From the NCBI RefSeq assembly GCF_000379525.1, contig NZ_KB902463.1:191-47364 (forward strand): a stretch of 47,174 bases of DNA, in the 5' to 3' direction. How positions within the stretch are numbered: position 1 is the stretch's first letter; the number at the start of each line of letters is the position of its first letter. The stretch comes from Lamprocystis purpurea DSM 4197 (lineage in GTDB: Bacteria > Pseudomonadota > Gammaproteobacteria > Chromatiales > Chromatiaceae). Of the stretch, positions 27,136 to 37,546 are shown piece after piece. The position numbers and the translations under genes are program-made. A model generated the notes under the pieces. It saw only the letters and a list, made by a program, of their open reading frames with translations, had not been told where the DNA came from and did not search any database.

Positions 27136-28473
27136 ATGCCCACTCGGCACCTGACCCGCACCCGGACCCTGCTGCGCCTGGCCGGCCGCGCTGCCCGCCA
27201 CGGCTGCGCCGCGCTTCTGATCGCCGGCACCGTCACCGGTTGCAGTTATATTCCCTGGCTCAGCGGCGACAAGGATCCGACCCCCCCCATCAAACTCAGC
27301 AAGATCGTCCCCGAGGTTACGGCGAATACCCTCTGGTCCAAGCGTCTGACCAAGGGCAGCGAGGGCCGGCGGCTGTACCTGGTTCCGGCAGTCGGCGGCG
27401 GCCGTGTCTACGTGGCGGATTCCCGCGGCCTGGTGGTCGCGGCGGATGCGGACAGCGGGCGGGTCCTCTGGGCGCGGAAGACCGGTCTCCCCTTCAGTGC
27501 CGGGCCCGAACTGGCCGGCGATCAACTGATCCTGGGAACCACCAGCGGCTTGGCGGTGGCCTTGTCCACCACCGACGGACGCGAACAATGGCGTGCCGTC
27601 GCCAGTGGGGAGATCCTCTCGGTACCGCGCTACACCGCGGACGGAAAGGTGATCGTACACACATTGGACGACACCGTCATCGCGCTCGACGGAGCAAAGG
27701 GCACCGAATTGTGGCGCGTCAGTTACCCCGCCCCAATCCTCACCCTGCGCGGCAGCAGCACCCCGACCATCACCCCGAAAGGCGTCATCGCCGGACTGGC
27801 GGGCGGCAAGCTGGTCAAGCTCGACACCACGGACGGAACACCATTGTGGGAGGTGACAGTCACCCCACCCAGCGGCCGCTCGGAACTGGCCCGCATCGCC
27901 GACATCGATGCCGACCCGATCCTGGTCGGTAATCTGGTCTTCGTCGGCACCTACAACGGCGATCTGGCCGCGGTCGATCAGGAAAGCGGGACCGTCCGGT
28001 GGCGCCGTCAATTGTCCTCCCATGCCGGGATCGCCGCCAACGACTCCCACCTCTTCGTCACCGACTCGCAGGATCAGGTGTGGGGAGCGGACCCGGTCAG
28101 CGGCGCCGGACGCTGGAAACAAGAACGACTCCACAACCGGCAATTGACCGCGCCCGCGCTGATCGGCAACCTGATCGTGGTGGGCGACATGGGGGGCTGG
28201 CTGCACCTCATTGCCCAGTCCGACGGCCGACTGCTGGGCCGCACCCGGGTCGCCAAGAAGCCGATCACCGCCCGCCCGGTCGTCGCCGGGGGACGCATCT
28301 ATGTCTACGCCATCGACGGCACCCTGGCGGCACTCACGACCGGCACGGCGCCCGCGAACAGCAACCGGAGCACCAATAACCAATCGGCCGCGGCGGCCGA
28401 TCAGACACCCCCTGACGCGTCGCGCACGGCACCGGTCGCCCCGAGCACCGGACCGCGCAAACAACCCCAATAG
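27136..28473 (+). CDS. bamB: Outer-membrane protein assembly factor BamB
   Basis: 445 residues. A rather long N-terminus precedes the hydrophobic stretch and lipobox ([10 protein letters not shown], Cys36), so it is an outer-membrane lipoprotein. The mature part is an eight-bladed PQQ-like beta-propeller with repeated W-type blades ([65 protein letters not shown] and others). BamB binds BamA and aids insertion of beta-barrel proteins. The last 60 residues are an Ala/Thr/Pro-rich extension not seen in the E. coli protein (392 residues). Confidence 0.94.
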   Translation: MPTRHLTRTRTLLRLAGRAARHGCAALLIAGTVTGCSYIPWLSGDKDPTPPIKLSKIVPEVTANTLWSKRLTKGSEGRRLYLVPAVGGGRVYVADSRGLVVAADADSGRVLWARKTGLPFSAGPELAGDQLILGTTSGLAVALSTTDGREQWRAVASGEILSVPRYTADGKVIVHTLDDTVIALDGAKGTELWRVSYPAPILTLRGSSTPTITPKGVIAGLAGGKLVKLDTTDGTPLWEVTVTPPSGRSELARIADIDADPILVGNLVFVGTYNGDLAAVDQESGTVRWRRQLSSHAGIAANDSHLFVTDSQDQVWGADPVSGAGRWKQERLHNRQLTAPALIGNLIVVGDMGGWLHLIAQSDGRLLGRTRVAKKPITARPVVAGGRIYVYAIDGTLAALTTGTAPANSNRSTNNQSAAAADQTPPDASRTAPVAPSTGPRKQPQ

Positions 28474-28520
28474 ACCACCCAATCGCAACCCCAGAAGACA
28501 CCCTTGGAGGCACACCCGAC

Positions 28521-29927
28521 ATGCTGCCCGTCATTACCCTGGTGGGCCGTCCCAATGTCGGCAAATCCACCCTGTTCAACCGGCTGACCCACAGCCGTGA
28601 CGCCCTGGTCGCCAACTACCCCGGGCTCACCCGTGATCGCCAATACGGCATCGGCCGCATGGGACCCGGCCCTTACGTTGTCGTCGACACCGGCGGCATC
28701 AGCAACGACAGCGACGGTGTCGCGTTCCTGATGCAGCGCCAGGTCCAGCTCGCCATCGACGAGGCGGACCACGTCCTCTTCCTGGTGGACGCGAAGGACG
28801 GCTGCACCACCGGCGACTACGAAATCGGCGAACGCCTGCGCCGCCTGGGCAAACCCATGACCCTGGTGGTCAACAAGGCCGACCACGCCGACCCCGACTT
28901 GCTGGCCGCCGAGTTTCATCTGCTCGGACTGGGCGACCCGGTGCCCACCTCGGCCACGCAGGGGCGCGGGGTCCGCGGCCTCATGGAGCAGGTGTTCGCG
29001 CGGCTGGAGGCCGCGGCCCCTGCGCCCGATCCTGACGCGGAGCCCAGCGGCGCGGATGAAGGCACCAAGGTCGCCGTGGTCGGCCGCCCGAACGCCGGCA
29101 AGTCCACCCTCATCAATCGCCTGTTGGGCGAAGAGCGGCTGGTCACCTGCGACCTGCCCGGGACCACCCGCGACAGCATATTCATCCCCATGGAGCGCCG
29201 CGGCCGCCGCTACACCCTGATCGACACCGCCGGCGTGCGGCGCCGCGGCAAAGTCACGGACGTCATTGAAAAATTCAGCATCATCAAGACCCTCCAGGCG
29301 ATCGAGGCATGCAATGTCATCATCCTGGTGCTGGATGGGCACGAGGGGATCGGCGAACAGGACGCCAATCTTGCCGGTCACATCATCGAAAGCGGTCGGG
29401 CGCTGGTGATCGCCATCAACAAGTGGGACGGCCTGGACGCGGAGGCCCGCACGCACATCCGGACTCAGTTCGAGCGCAAACTCGGCTTTCTCGACTTCGC
29501 CACCCAGCATCGCATCTCGGCACTGCACGGCAGCGGCGTCGGGCTCCTGCTCGACGAGGTCGACAAGGCCTATGCCAACGCCATGCGCGACATCCCCACG
29601 CCGGCGATGACACGCCTGCTGGAGGCCGCGGTCCAGGAGCACCAGCCGCCGCTGGTCCACGGCCGCCGCATCAAAATGCGCTATGCCCACCAGGGCGGCC
29701 GCAATCCGCCGCTCATCATCATCCACGGCAACCAGATGGAGGCGGTTCCCGAGACCTATAAGCGTTATCTCATCAACCGCTTCCGCAAGGAGCTGGATCT
29801 GACCGGCACTCCGCTGCGCATCGAATTCAAGGGCGGCGACAACCCCTTCAAGGGCCAGCGTAACAACCTCACCGAACGGCAGATCAAACACCGGGCGCGG
29901 CTCAAGGCGTACGTCAGACGCAAATAG
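28521..29927 (+). CDS. der: Ribosome-assembly GTPase Der (EngA)
   Basis: 468 residues with two tandem GTPase domains: G1 GRPNVGKST near 10 with NKAD near 120, and a second G1 GRPNAGKST near 188 with NKWD near 302. G3 motifs DTGG and DTAG are present. The C-terminal KH-like domain (about 360-450, [20 protein letters not shown]) is complete. It acts in 50S subunit maturation. TGGAGG precedes the ATG. It is the last gene of the cluster that begins at ndk. Confidence 0.97.
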   Translation: MLPVITLVGRPNVGKSTLFNRLTHSRDALVANYPGLTRDRQYGIGRMGPGPYVVVDTGGISNDSDGVAFLMQRQVQLAIDEADHVLFLVDAKDGCTTGDYEIGERLRRLGKPMTLVVNKADHADPDLLAAEFHLLGLGDPVPTSATQGRGVRGLMEQVFARLEAAAPAPDPDAEPSGADEGTKVAVVGRPNAGKSTLINRLLGEERLVTCDLPGTTRDSIFIPMERRGRRYTLIDTAGVRRRGKVTDVIEKFSIIKTLQAIEACNVIILVLDGHEGIGEQDANLAGHIIESGRALVIAINKWDGLDAEARTHIRTQFERKLGFLDFATQHRISALHGSGVGLLLDEVDKAYANAMRDIPTPAMTRLLEAAVQEHQPPLVHGRRIKMRYAHQGGRNPPLIIIHGNQMEAVPETYKRYLINRFRKELDLTGTPLRIEFKGGDNPFKGQRNNLTERQIKHRARLKAYVRRK

Positions 29928-30017
29928 CGACGGTTGCCTGCGAGGTCTGCGATCTCTCCAAGCACTGCAACTGGCAAGCCCTCGACTTCATCAGCCGATT
30001 TCATCAACCGATTTAAG

Positions 30018-30215
30018 ATGGTCCCGCGAGACGCCAAACCGATCCGAGCAATTCGGGACCGGGAACTGGTGCATTGCCTCGGGCTCTTCGACCGCCCCGC
30101 CGCCTGGGGTACGCTGCCGGCGCTCAAGGCCGCCGAGCCGCCCATCCCCGGGCTGATGGAAACCCTGCACGACGCGGACGACCGGGCTATCGCCGAGTCG
30201 CCGGCAAGGCTATGA
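30018..30215 (+). pseudogene. Fragment of a STAND-type (NACHT/TPR) protein
   Basis: A 65-residue frame with LVHCLGLFDRPAAWGTLPAL and then KAAEPPIPGL. The LGLFDRPA...AL(R/K)A-PPIPGL pattern is one I associate with the segment after the NTPase module in bacterial STAND/NACHT proteins with TPR tails. The NTPase domain, Walker motifs and TPRs are all missing, so it can only be a relic. It ends against the convergent ParE relic. The assignment is from remembered pattern similarity. Confidence 0.45.
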
Positions 30216-30411
30216 GCGCCCGTAAGAAACCGTCCGGACACCTTCGCCAAGCTCCGGACGCAATCGCGCCGCATTGGGGAATGAAGCGATCTTCTTACAT
30301 CGATCCCTAAGCTCACGGACAAAGGACAGCGCACGGCGCGGATTGTCGCGGGCGATGTAGTCGGCGATTTCTTCAAGGTCGCTACGGTAGCGCGATTGGG
30401 CTCAATGACAT
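30210..30411 (-). pseudogene. Frameshifted, truncated ParE/RelE-type toxin
   Basis: On the minus strand one frame reads RYRSDLEEIADYIARDNPRR and then ALSFVRELRDRCKKIASFPN and RPELGEGVRTVSY before TAG at 30210-30212. This is the helical hairpin and first strands of a ParE/RelE-superfamily toxin. The natural start (ATG 30409-30411, MSLSPIAL) is in another frame and meets a stop after nine codons, so a frameshift separates them, and the last beta strands are missing. No partner antitoxin gene is recognisable upstream. The rest of 30412-30573 holds nothing I can name. Confidence 0.6.
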
Positions 30412-30573
30412 AGGACAGGTGACGCGTTGCTCCAGCAGCGGTTTACCCAATTGGATGCACCTCAAGTTGTGAACCTAATTGGCGAACTGCAAGCCGACGG
30501 GCTATCGTTATAGGTGACGGACGCAGTCCACCACAAAGGTGCTCCCGCGTTCCGCGCCGCCGGAGGCGAGTCC

Positions 30574-32528
30574 ATGTTTGAGCGGTTAACGGGTCAAGAC
30601 GCGACTGGTTGGGGTACCCGCTGCCTGGCAGGGGCTCTCTTGTGCCTTGGTTCGCTGAGTCTGGCCTGGGCCTCGGGCACTGCGAGTCCGGCGCTGCTCT
30701 GGGAGGCACCCCAAGGAATTGATGCCTCGGCCGCCGCCACGCACTGGCTCACCGATTTAGCGCTTGAAGTCAGCGAAGCCAAGACCCGGTGCCCGGATGC
30801 CGCACTGCCGACCCTGGACCCTGATGTCCCATCAAAGGCCTTCCGGGTCACGGTTGCGCCGACACAGCCCGTGTTCTATTCGAAAGATACCCTGGTCGAT
30901 CACCTGCTGGTCATCGCCATGGACAGCCGCGGCTGCCCCTGGCACGCCGCCTCCGGGCGTATCCGGCCCTTCGACGACCGTTGGTTGCTGAGTCCGCTGG
31001 TCAACGTTCATCTGCCGGCCGGAATGCCGCCGCAAGAGGCAACCGTCGTGATCCAGGATCGAAAGACCATCCGCCCCTGGATACGCGGCAGCCCCGAGCC
31101 GGACTTCGTCCGCGGCACGATGCGCTTGTGGGTCCTGCTCGGCATCTATACCGGGGTCCTCACGGTACTGCTGTTCGTCGGCCTGGGCCTGCGGCGCTCC
31201 TACCCGAGCCCGGTGACGGACGCCTATTGCTTCTACGTGTTCACTCTGATCCTCTATCAACTCCAGGTGCTCGGCGTGGGGCCGGCCTGGATCCCCGGCT
31301 GGCCCCAAGGGGAGGCGTTCAGCCTCATGCAGGCCGCCGCGGCCGCCGCGGTCGTCGTGGGCCTCGGCACGGCCATGGTCGCCTTCTTGCGCCCCGGCGG
31401 GATCCTGCGTCAGATCATCGTCGGCGGCGTCACGCTCGCCGCGCTCGCCTTTCTCGCCTCGTTCTGGTACGCCCCGAGCTACCGGCTCGGCGCCCTGATC
31501 ATGCTGTTATTGGCACCCGCGGTCCTGTTCATGCTGATCCGGGGGCTCAAGGGCAATCAACCCTGGGTCCGTTGGTTCGCCGTCGGACTGAGCGCCACGA
31601 TTATCGGCGGCGGGGTCCAGACGGCCACCGTCGTCTTTAACGGGGCGGGCATGAGCGCCCTGGGCAGTTTTGCCTTCCCGCTGGGGAATCTGGTCGAGTC
31701 CGTGTGCTGGTTGATCTCCCTGTTGGTGCGGTTGCGCGCCGAGCGCACCCTGGCTCAGGAACGGCTGGTTTACGACGCCACTCATGATGCCCTGACTGGT
31801 CTGCCCAATCGGGTCGCCCTCAGCACCCGCATGGCGTCCGGTCTCACCGACCAGCGGATCGCGCCGACCACCCGCCGCAACTGCCGCGGACTGGTGCTGC
31901 TCGATCTGGACCGCTTCAAGGTCATCAACGACAGCCTGGGCTATGCGGCCGGCGACAACCTACTCGTTGCAATCGCCCGACTGCTGCGCACGCTTGCTCC
32001 GCCCCAGGCCACGGTCGCGCATCTGGGCGCGGATGCCTTCGCGATCCTGCTGCACACCGACGACCGGATCGGCGACGCGCAAGGGGTCGCCCTGCGGATC
32101 ATGGAGCGCCTGCGCGAGCCCATCGCCCTGGACGGCGGCTCGGTGCATGTCCGGGCAAGCATGGGCGTATCACCAACATCGACGCCGCCAGCAGCGTGCT
32201 GCCCGCCCTGCGCGAACGGCACATCCCCTTATACATGGACGACTTCGGCACCGGCTATTCGTCATTGAGCTACTTGAACGAATTGCCGTTCGACGTGCTC
32301 AAGATCGACCGCTCATTCATCACCGAGATCGAGACCCGCGACCAAGCGCAGATTCTGGTGCGCACCGTGCTCGCGCTGGCCCAGGCCATGCGGCTTGACG
32401 TGGTTGCCGAGGGCATCGAGACCGAAGGACAGGCAACGCTCCTGCACGCCATGGGCTGCCGCTATGGTCAAGGTTATTATTTCTCGCGGCCGGTCGCGGC
32501 GGAACAGGCTGAGACCTGGTTGGCCTGA
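30574..32528 (+). pseudogene. 7TM-GGDEF-EAL cyclic-di-GMP protein with internal deletion
   Basis: From ATG 30574 (GGAGG 6 nt upstream) the frame encodes a signal peptide (LAGALLCLGSLSLAWA), a periplasmic domain, about seven membrane spans (190-400, 7TMR-DISM-like) and a GGDEF domain starting ATHDALTGLPNRVAL. The active loop reads GADAF instead of GG(D/E)EF, so cyclase activity was probably already lost. After RASMGVS the frame shifts at about 32170, and the last third of an EAL domain follows in another frame (YMDDFGTGYSSLSYLNELPF, DVLKIDRSFI, VVAEGIET) to TGA 32528. The GGDEF end and the EAL first half with the EAL motif are missing, by a deletion of roughly 150 codons. The gene is inactive as a c-di-GMP enzyme. 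Confidence 0.8.
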
Positions 32529-32622
32529 GGCTGAAACAGCGGCGTTGAGACCCCGGCGCCTATCCGACTGATGCGCCGATCCGTCACTTGCGCACGCGTT
32601 CGAATGATCCCATAGTGACACC

Positions 32623-32835
32623 ATGACATCCGTTGTTGCCCTTTATGACGCGCTCACCACGGCTCCCGACGAGCGCACCCGCGCCCGACTGATCGCCGAG
32701 GCCTTCGAGCGCCTGGAAGAGCGGTATCCGCACCTGGCGGACCTGGCCACCAAGGGCCATTTGCGCGAAATGCGTAATTTTCATTTTGTGTTCGGCCTTG
32801 GGGATTTAACCAACCTCGGTGGAGACGCGGTTTAA
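32623..32835 (+). CDS. Short alpha-helical protein, probably truncated
   Basis: 70 residues: MTSVVALYDALTTAPDERTR, then ARLIAEAFERLEERYP and LADLATKGHLRE. This looks like the N-terminus of helical coiled-coil proteins in which a LATKGxLRE turn is followed by a long coiled coil and a C-terminal membrane anchor. Here the sequence after HLREM becomes NFHFVFGLGDLTNLGGDAV and stops, with no coiled coil, so I think the 3' part was replaced or frameshifted. Function unknown. It is isolated between the decayed EAL gene and xseA. Confidence 0.45.
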   Translation: MTSVVALYDALTTAPDERTRARLIAEAFERLEERYPHLADLATKGHLREMRNFHFVFGLGDLTNLGGDAV

Positions 32836-32938
32836 AATCGATGCTCTTCAAAACTTTAAGCCGCGCCAACTCCATCAATCGTCGAGTCTGCCGGGGCCGA
32901 GCCAATCCAAAAACATCGCATACCGCGCTGGGCGCGGT

Positions 32939-34360
32939 TTAGGCGTCAACGGGGTCGTCCCCGCGCGTGTTGTCCCGCCGATTCCGCGCCGCAGGACGCG
33001 GGAGCACCGCGGCAGCCGGCTCCGGCGCTTCCACCCGCGCGTGCAGCGTCCCCGCGGCCAACCGCGCGGCGATCCGGGTGCCGGGCGGAGCCTGATCCGG
33101 ATCACGCAGGATCACCCCGTCCGGCAGCCGGGTGACGATGGCATAACCGCGAGCCAGGGTCGCCAGCGGACTACGGGCATCCAGGCCGGTGATCGCCCGC
33201 CCCAGCCGCTCGTGCCAACTGGCCAAGGCGCGCGACTGGACCCAGCGCAGGCGGCGCACCAGATCATTCAGGCCCGCGGCAGCCCGTTCCAACCGGCGCT
33301 CGGGTGAGACCGCCAGCAAGGCGATCCGCCGCGGTTCCAGCCGCGACCGGGCAGCGCTCAGGCGGCGGCTCATGGTCTCGGCCAGCCGCCGCTCCAACTC
33401 GTCCAGCCGCTGCGCCCGCCGCTCCAGACGCGCGGCCGGGTGCAGCAAGGCCAACTGGCGCAGCACCGCCGCCAGACGCTGGTTGGCGCCATCGAGCACG
33501 CGGCCTTCCAGATGCAGCAGACGCGCCTGCAGGGCGGCGACCCGCTGAGCAAGATGCACAGCCGCCGGCGCCACCAACTCGGCGGCCGCCGAGGGCGTCG
33601 CGCCGCGCCGGTCCGCGGCCAGATCGGCGATGGTCACATCGATCTCATGCCCGACGCCGGTGACCACCGGGATCGCGGAAGCGCGGATCGCCCGGGCCAG
33701 GGCTTCATCGTTGAAGGCGGCCAGATCCTCGATCGACCCGCCGCCGCGGGCGAGAATCAGCACGTCGCACTCGGCCCGCCGGTTGGCGGCGGCCAGCGCC
33801 TGGATCAGCGTCGCAGCCGCCCCGGCACCCTGGACCTGGGCCGGGTAGATCAACACCGGCATTGCCGGACAGCGCCGCCCGAGCACCGTCAGCAGATCGT
33901 GCACCGCCGCGCCGGAGGGCGAGGTGATGAGCCCCACCTGGCGCGGGAAGGCCGGCAGCGGGCGCTTGGCCGCCTCGGCAAAGAGCCCCTCGGCGGCCAA
34001 CCGACGCTTGAGGCGCTCAAGTTCCAGGCGCAAGGCGCCCTCCCCGCCCGGCTCCAGGTGCTCCACCACGAGTTGGAAGTCGCCGCGCGGCTCGTAGAGC
34101 GTCACCCGCGCCCGCGCCAGCACCTGCTGGCCGTTCTCCGGCCGGAAACCGAGCAGCAGGCGTTTGGCGCGAAACATGGCGCAGCGCACCTGGCTGGCTT
34201 CATCTTTAAGACTGAAATAGATGTGACCCGAGGCCGGCTGGGCGAGGTTCGAAATCTCCCCGCGGACCCACAGCAGCGGGAAACTGCCGTCGAGCACGGC
34301 CCGCACCTCGCTGGTCAGGCGTGAGATGCTGTAGATGTCGCGGGTGAAGTCCAAGGCCAT
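32939..34360 (-). CDS. xseA: Exodeoxyribonuclease VII large subunit
   Basis: 473 residues (E. coli 456). The N-terminal OB fold (YSISRLTSEVRAVLDGSFPLLWVRGEISNL) binds DNA. The catalytic core includes VGLITSPSGAAVHDLLTVLGRR, LARGGGSIEDLAAFNDEALARAI and PVVTGVGHEIDVTIADLAADRR with the GxGHExD and ADxRxxTP blocks. A long coiled coil rich in Leu/Arg binds the small subunits, and a beta tail (LARGYAIVTRLPDGVIL) closes the protein. With XseB it degrades single-stranded DNA. It lies 9 nt downstream of the TumA-like gene on the same strand, which looks accidental. Confidence 0.95.
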   Translation of the reverse strand: MALDFTRDIYSISRLTSEVRAVLDGSFPLLWVRGEISNLAQPASGHIYFSLKDEASQVRCAMFRAKRLLLGFRPENGQQVLARARVTLYEPRGDFQLVVEHLEPGGEGALRLELERLKRRLAAEGLFAEAAKRPLPAFPRQVGLITSPSGAAVHDLLTVLGRRCPAMPVLIYPAQVQGAGAAATLIQALAAANRRAECDVLILARGGGSIEDLAAFNDEALARAIRASAIPVVTGVGHEIDVTIADLAADRRGATPSAAAELVAPAAVHLAQRVAALQARLLHLEGRVLDGANQRLAAVLRQLALLHPAARLERRAQRLDELERRLAETMSRRLSAARSRLEPRRIALLAVSPERRLERAAAGLNDLVRRLRWVQSRALASWHERLGRAITGLDARSPLATLARGYAIVTRLPDGVILRDPDQAPPGTRIAARLAAGTLHARVEAPEPAAAVLPRPAARNRRDNTRGDDPVDA

Positions 34361-34369
34361 GCAAAGGGT

Positions 34370-34726
34370 CTAGGCTGCGGCGCGAATATCGGCATGGATC
34401 AGGATTTCATCGTACAGTGTGGACAACCCACCGTCCGTGCGACGCTCCAACAGCCCAAGATCGACCAGACGGGTCACATCTGTATGCACATTCTTGTAGT
34501 CCCGGCCCAGCGCGTTGGCGAGTTGCCAAATAGTGAGACCATCATGGTCCGCAACATGGCGCAGCAGGTCGAGTCGCTTTTCGGTGATCGCCGAGAATAG
34601 CTCGTGCAGACTGCCGAAAGCGAGTCTGGGTGTCACCGCTTCTCCGGTCTCGACCGCGTGCCAGACTTCGGCGCAGGCGCGTAACGCGGCCTCCGGCCTC
34701 AATACGCTGATCTCGATTCTATTCAT
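34370..34726 (-). CDS. TumA-like winged-helix antitoxin
   Basis: 118 residues from ATG 34724-34726, chosen because GGAG lies 6 nt before it; an ATG two codons earlier has no room for that site. A helical HTH domain contains FGSLHELFSAITEKRLDLLRHVADHDGLTIWQLANALGRDYKNVHTDV followed by LVDLGLLER. The (F)xSxxxLFxxLTxKRxxLL...RDxKxVHxDV pattern is that of HTH antitoxins paired with TumE-type (DUF6516) toxins. The start overlaps the TAA of the toxin remnant, the usual toxin-antitoxin arrangement. The antitoxin is intact although its toxin is beheaded. It would act as a DNA-binding autoregulator. Confidence 0.65.
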   Translation of the reverse strand: MNRIEISVLRPEAALRACAEVWHAVETGEAVTPRLAFGSLHELFSAITEKRLDLLRHVADHDGLTIWQLANALGRDYKNVHTDVTRLVDLGLLERRTDGGLSTLYDEILIHADIRAAA

Positions 34727-34860
34727 TACCATCTCCAGCCCGCGACACGGGCGCAATCCTTTCTGAAATCTTCCAGCAGGTTTTCGATCGAAACGAAGCG
34801 ATACGGCTCTTCCAGAATCACGTAGTGTCGATGGTCACTGTCCGGTTTTCGGAGACCACT
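34726..34860 (-). pseudogene. C-terminal remnant of a TumE-like toxin
   Basis: The frame SDHRHYVILEEPYRFVSIEN followed by LLEDFRKDCARV ends at TAA 34726-34728. It matches the end of TumE/DUF6516 toxins, where a (G)DHxHxG strand and PYxFxSxExLLxDFxxDV helix close the fold. The first two thirds, with the catalytic region, is missing: upstream the frame reads Arg/Ser/Thr-rich non-coding sequence antisense or out of frame to the neighbouring gene. The left limit given (about 34860) is where similarity fades. Confidence 0.55.
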
Positions 34861-35644
34861 CGAGCATCGGCTCGCGGCGATGATCCGCGGGTTGGTCGTC
34901 GTTGACCGGCTCGCGGTCATCGTCCACGGGTAGGTCGACCGACGGGCGGTCGGGATCCGCGGCCTCGTGGTGCAACTCGACCGACTTGCGGGCATCCTCC
35001 GAAGTCTCGTAGGTGATGACCAGACGCGGATGCGAGTCTGGATCGGTATTGTCGTTCGAGCTGAAAGCGACCGCCCGGTAAGGCTCTTCGTGCAATAGCT
35101 TCAGGGCCAGCCCGAGGCTCATGTCGTTGTGATCGAGGGCATCCTTCAGCAGCGGCGTGACATCGATCTGGTAGTCCTGAATCGGGCTGGTGCTGGCCGG
35201 GACTATCACCTGATTGCTGTCGGTCGTCGTCGGCTGGGTGTTCCAGGAGATGTCCCGCTCCGACCAGGGCGAAATGATCCGCTGGACGACCAGCGCGTTG
35301 GACCCGCTCAGGGTTGAGTGCTGTGCATTCTTGTTGGTAGTCGCAACGCGTTTGTCCTGGTAGAGACCCAGCACTGCACGCAGGATCCTGGCAGTTGGCG
35401 GGAGTTCGGACAGATCGCACGCGAAGAAGCTCCGCGTGATTCCCGGTCCGTCGCCCTGGCCGTTCCAGGTCCAGGCCCGCGCATCGATAAAGTCGTAGGA
35501 TCCGCGCGGCTCACTCGGCCGGGAGATCCAAGCGTGTCCATCCTGGCACACATCGTTTCCTTCGAGCGTCATTACCTGTTCCGCGGCATCGATCTGGAAC
35601 GCACAACAGGCGAGAACACCGGCCGCACATGCAGAATAATTCAT
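34835..35644 (-). CDS. Secreted DNRLRE-domain protein
   Basis: 269 residues starting MNYSACAAG, with GGAGG 7 nt upstream. A hydrophobic N-terminus (AGVLACCAFQIDAA) looks like a signal peptide, with cleavage probable near residue 20. The body is a beta-rich DNRLRE-type domain: YDFIDARAWTWNGQG, ITRSFFACDLSELPPTARIL, RAVLGLYQDKR, then IISPWSERDISWNTQP, VDVTPLL-like IDVTPLLKDALDH and HPRLVITYE. Such domains occur in secreted or cell-surface proteins. The last 45 residues are Asp/Pro/Arg-rich and end in the TumE remnant, so the natural C-terminus may have been replaced at the junction. Function unknown. Confidence 0.7.
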   Translation of the reverse strand: MNYSACAAGVLACCAFQIDAAEQVMTLEGNDVCQDGHAWISRPSEPRGSYDFIDARAWTWNGQGDGPGITRSFFACDLSELPPTARILRAVLGLYQDKRVATTNKNAQHSTLSGSNALVVQRIISPWSERDISWNTQPTTTDSNQVIVPASTSPIQDYQIDVTPLLKDALDHNDMSLGLALKLLHEEPYRAVAFSSNDNTDPDSHPRLVITYETSEDARKSVELHHEAADPDRPSVDLPVDDDREPVNDDQPADHRREPMLEWSPKTGQ

Positions 35645-35698
35645 CCAGGCCTCCTCAGGTGTCACTGACGGCCTGCCGGGTAGCCGGCGGGGGCGACG

Positions 35699-35904
35699 CA
35701 GCAATTCCAAATTTGGGCGGCATCGCGCGATCCCTGGTGGATGCGGCGCGCGCGACCGCCGTGCCGGGCCCCTGACACCGAGCGGCGCGCCTTATCCACC
35801 CTACAGCGGAGCCGGTTTTGTAGGGTGGATAAGCGCAGCGCATCCACCATCAGCCTCGCGGCCGGCACGCTGTTGGCGGGGGCCACCCAAATTTGGAACT
35901 GCTG
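35699..35904. mobile_element. MITE-like element with 19-bp terminal inverted repeats
   Basis: Left end CAGCAATTCCAAATTTGGG (35699-35717) and right end CCCAAATTTGGAACTGCTG (35886-35904) are inverted repeats with one mismatch in 19. The octamer GGGCGACG flanks both sides (35691-35698 and 35906-35913, one extra base on the right), as a target duplication would. The interior is 168 bp, non-coding, with a strong palindrome. A related end lies at 39962-40014. Confidence 0.65.
35792..35832. repeat. Internal palindrome of the MITE-like element
   Basis: TTATCCACCCTACA (35792-35805) and TGTAGGGTGGATAA (35819-35832) form a perfect 14-bp stem with a 13-nt loop. The TGTAGGGTGGATAA core resembles widespread intergenic palindromes. 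Confidence 0.7.
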
Positions 35905-35921
35905 AGGGCGACGCGGGGAAG

Positions 35922-35950
35922 TTTACTCAACCAGTGGGAAAATATATACT
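35922..35950 (+). promoter_or_regulatory. Sigma70 promoter for guaB-guaA
   Basis: TTTACT (35922-35927), a 17-nt spacer and TATACT (35945-35950), 48 nt upstream of the guaB ATG. It begins only 17 nt beyond the MITE-like element, so that insertion lies directly against the promoter. Confidence 0.65.
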
Positions 35951-35994
35951 ACTAGGTTATTCTTCCGGGGTAGCTGCCCCTTCGGAGTGCCTGA

Positions 35995-37513
<1,519 letters not shown>

Positions 37514-37546
37514 TCTGCTTCTTCCTTCCGGAATCATCACTAAGCC

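Noticed and set aside
27127-29891. Two long minus-strand frames opposite bamB and der
   Set aside because: Both mirror conserved genes on the plus strand and are explained by codon-position GC bias.
30412-30573. Possible antitoxin gene for the ParE relic
   Set aside because: No frame on either strand shows an RHH, PHD or HTH antitoxin pattern; only short unconvincing peptides are possible.
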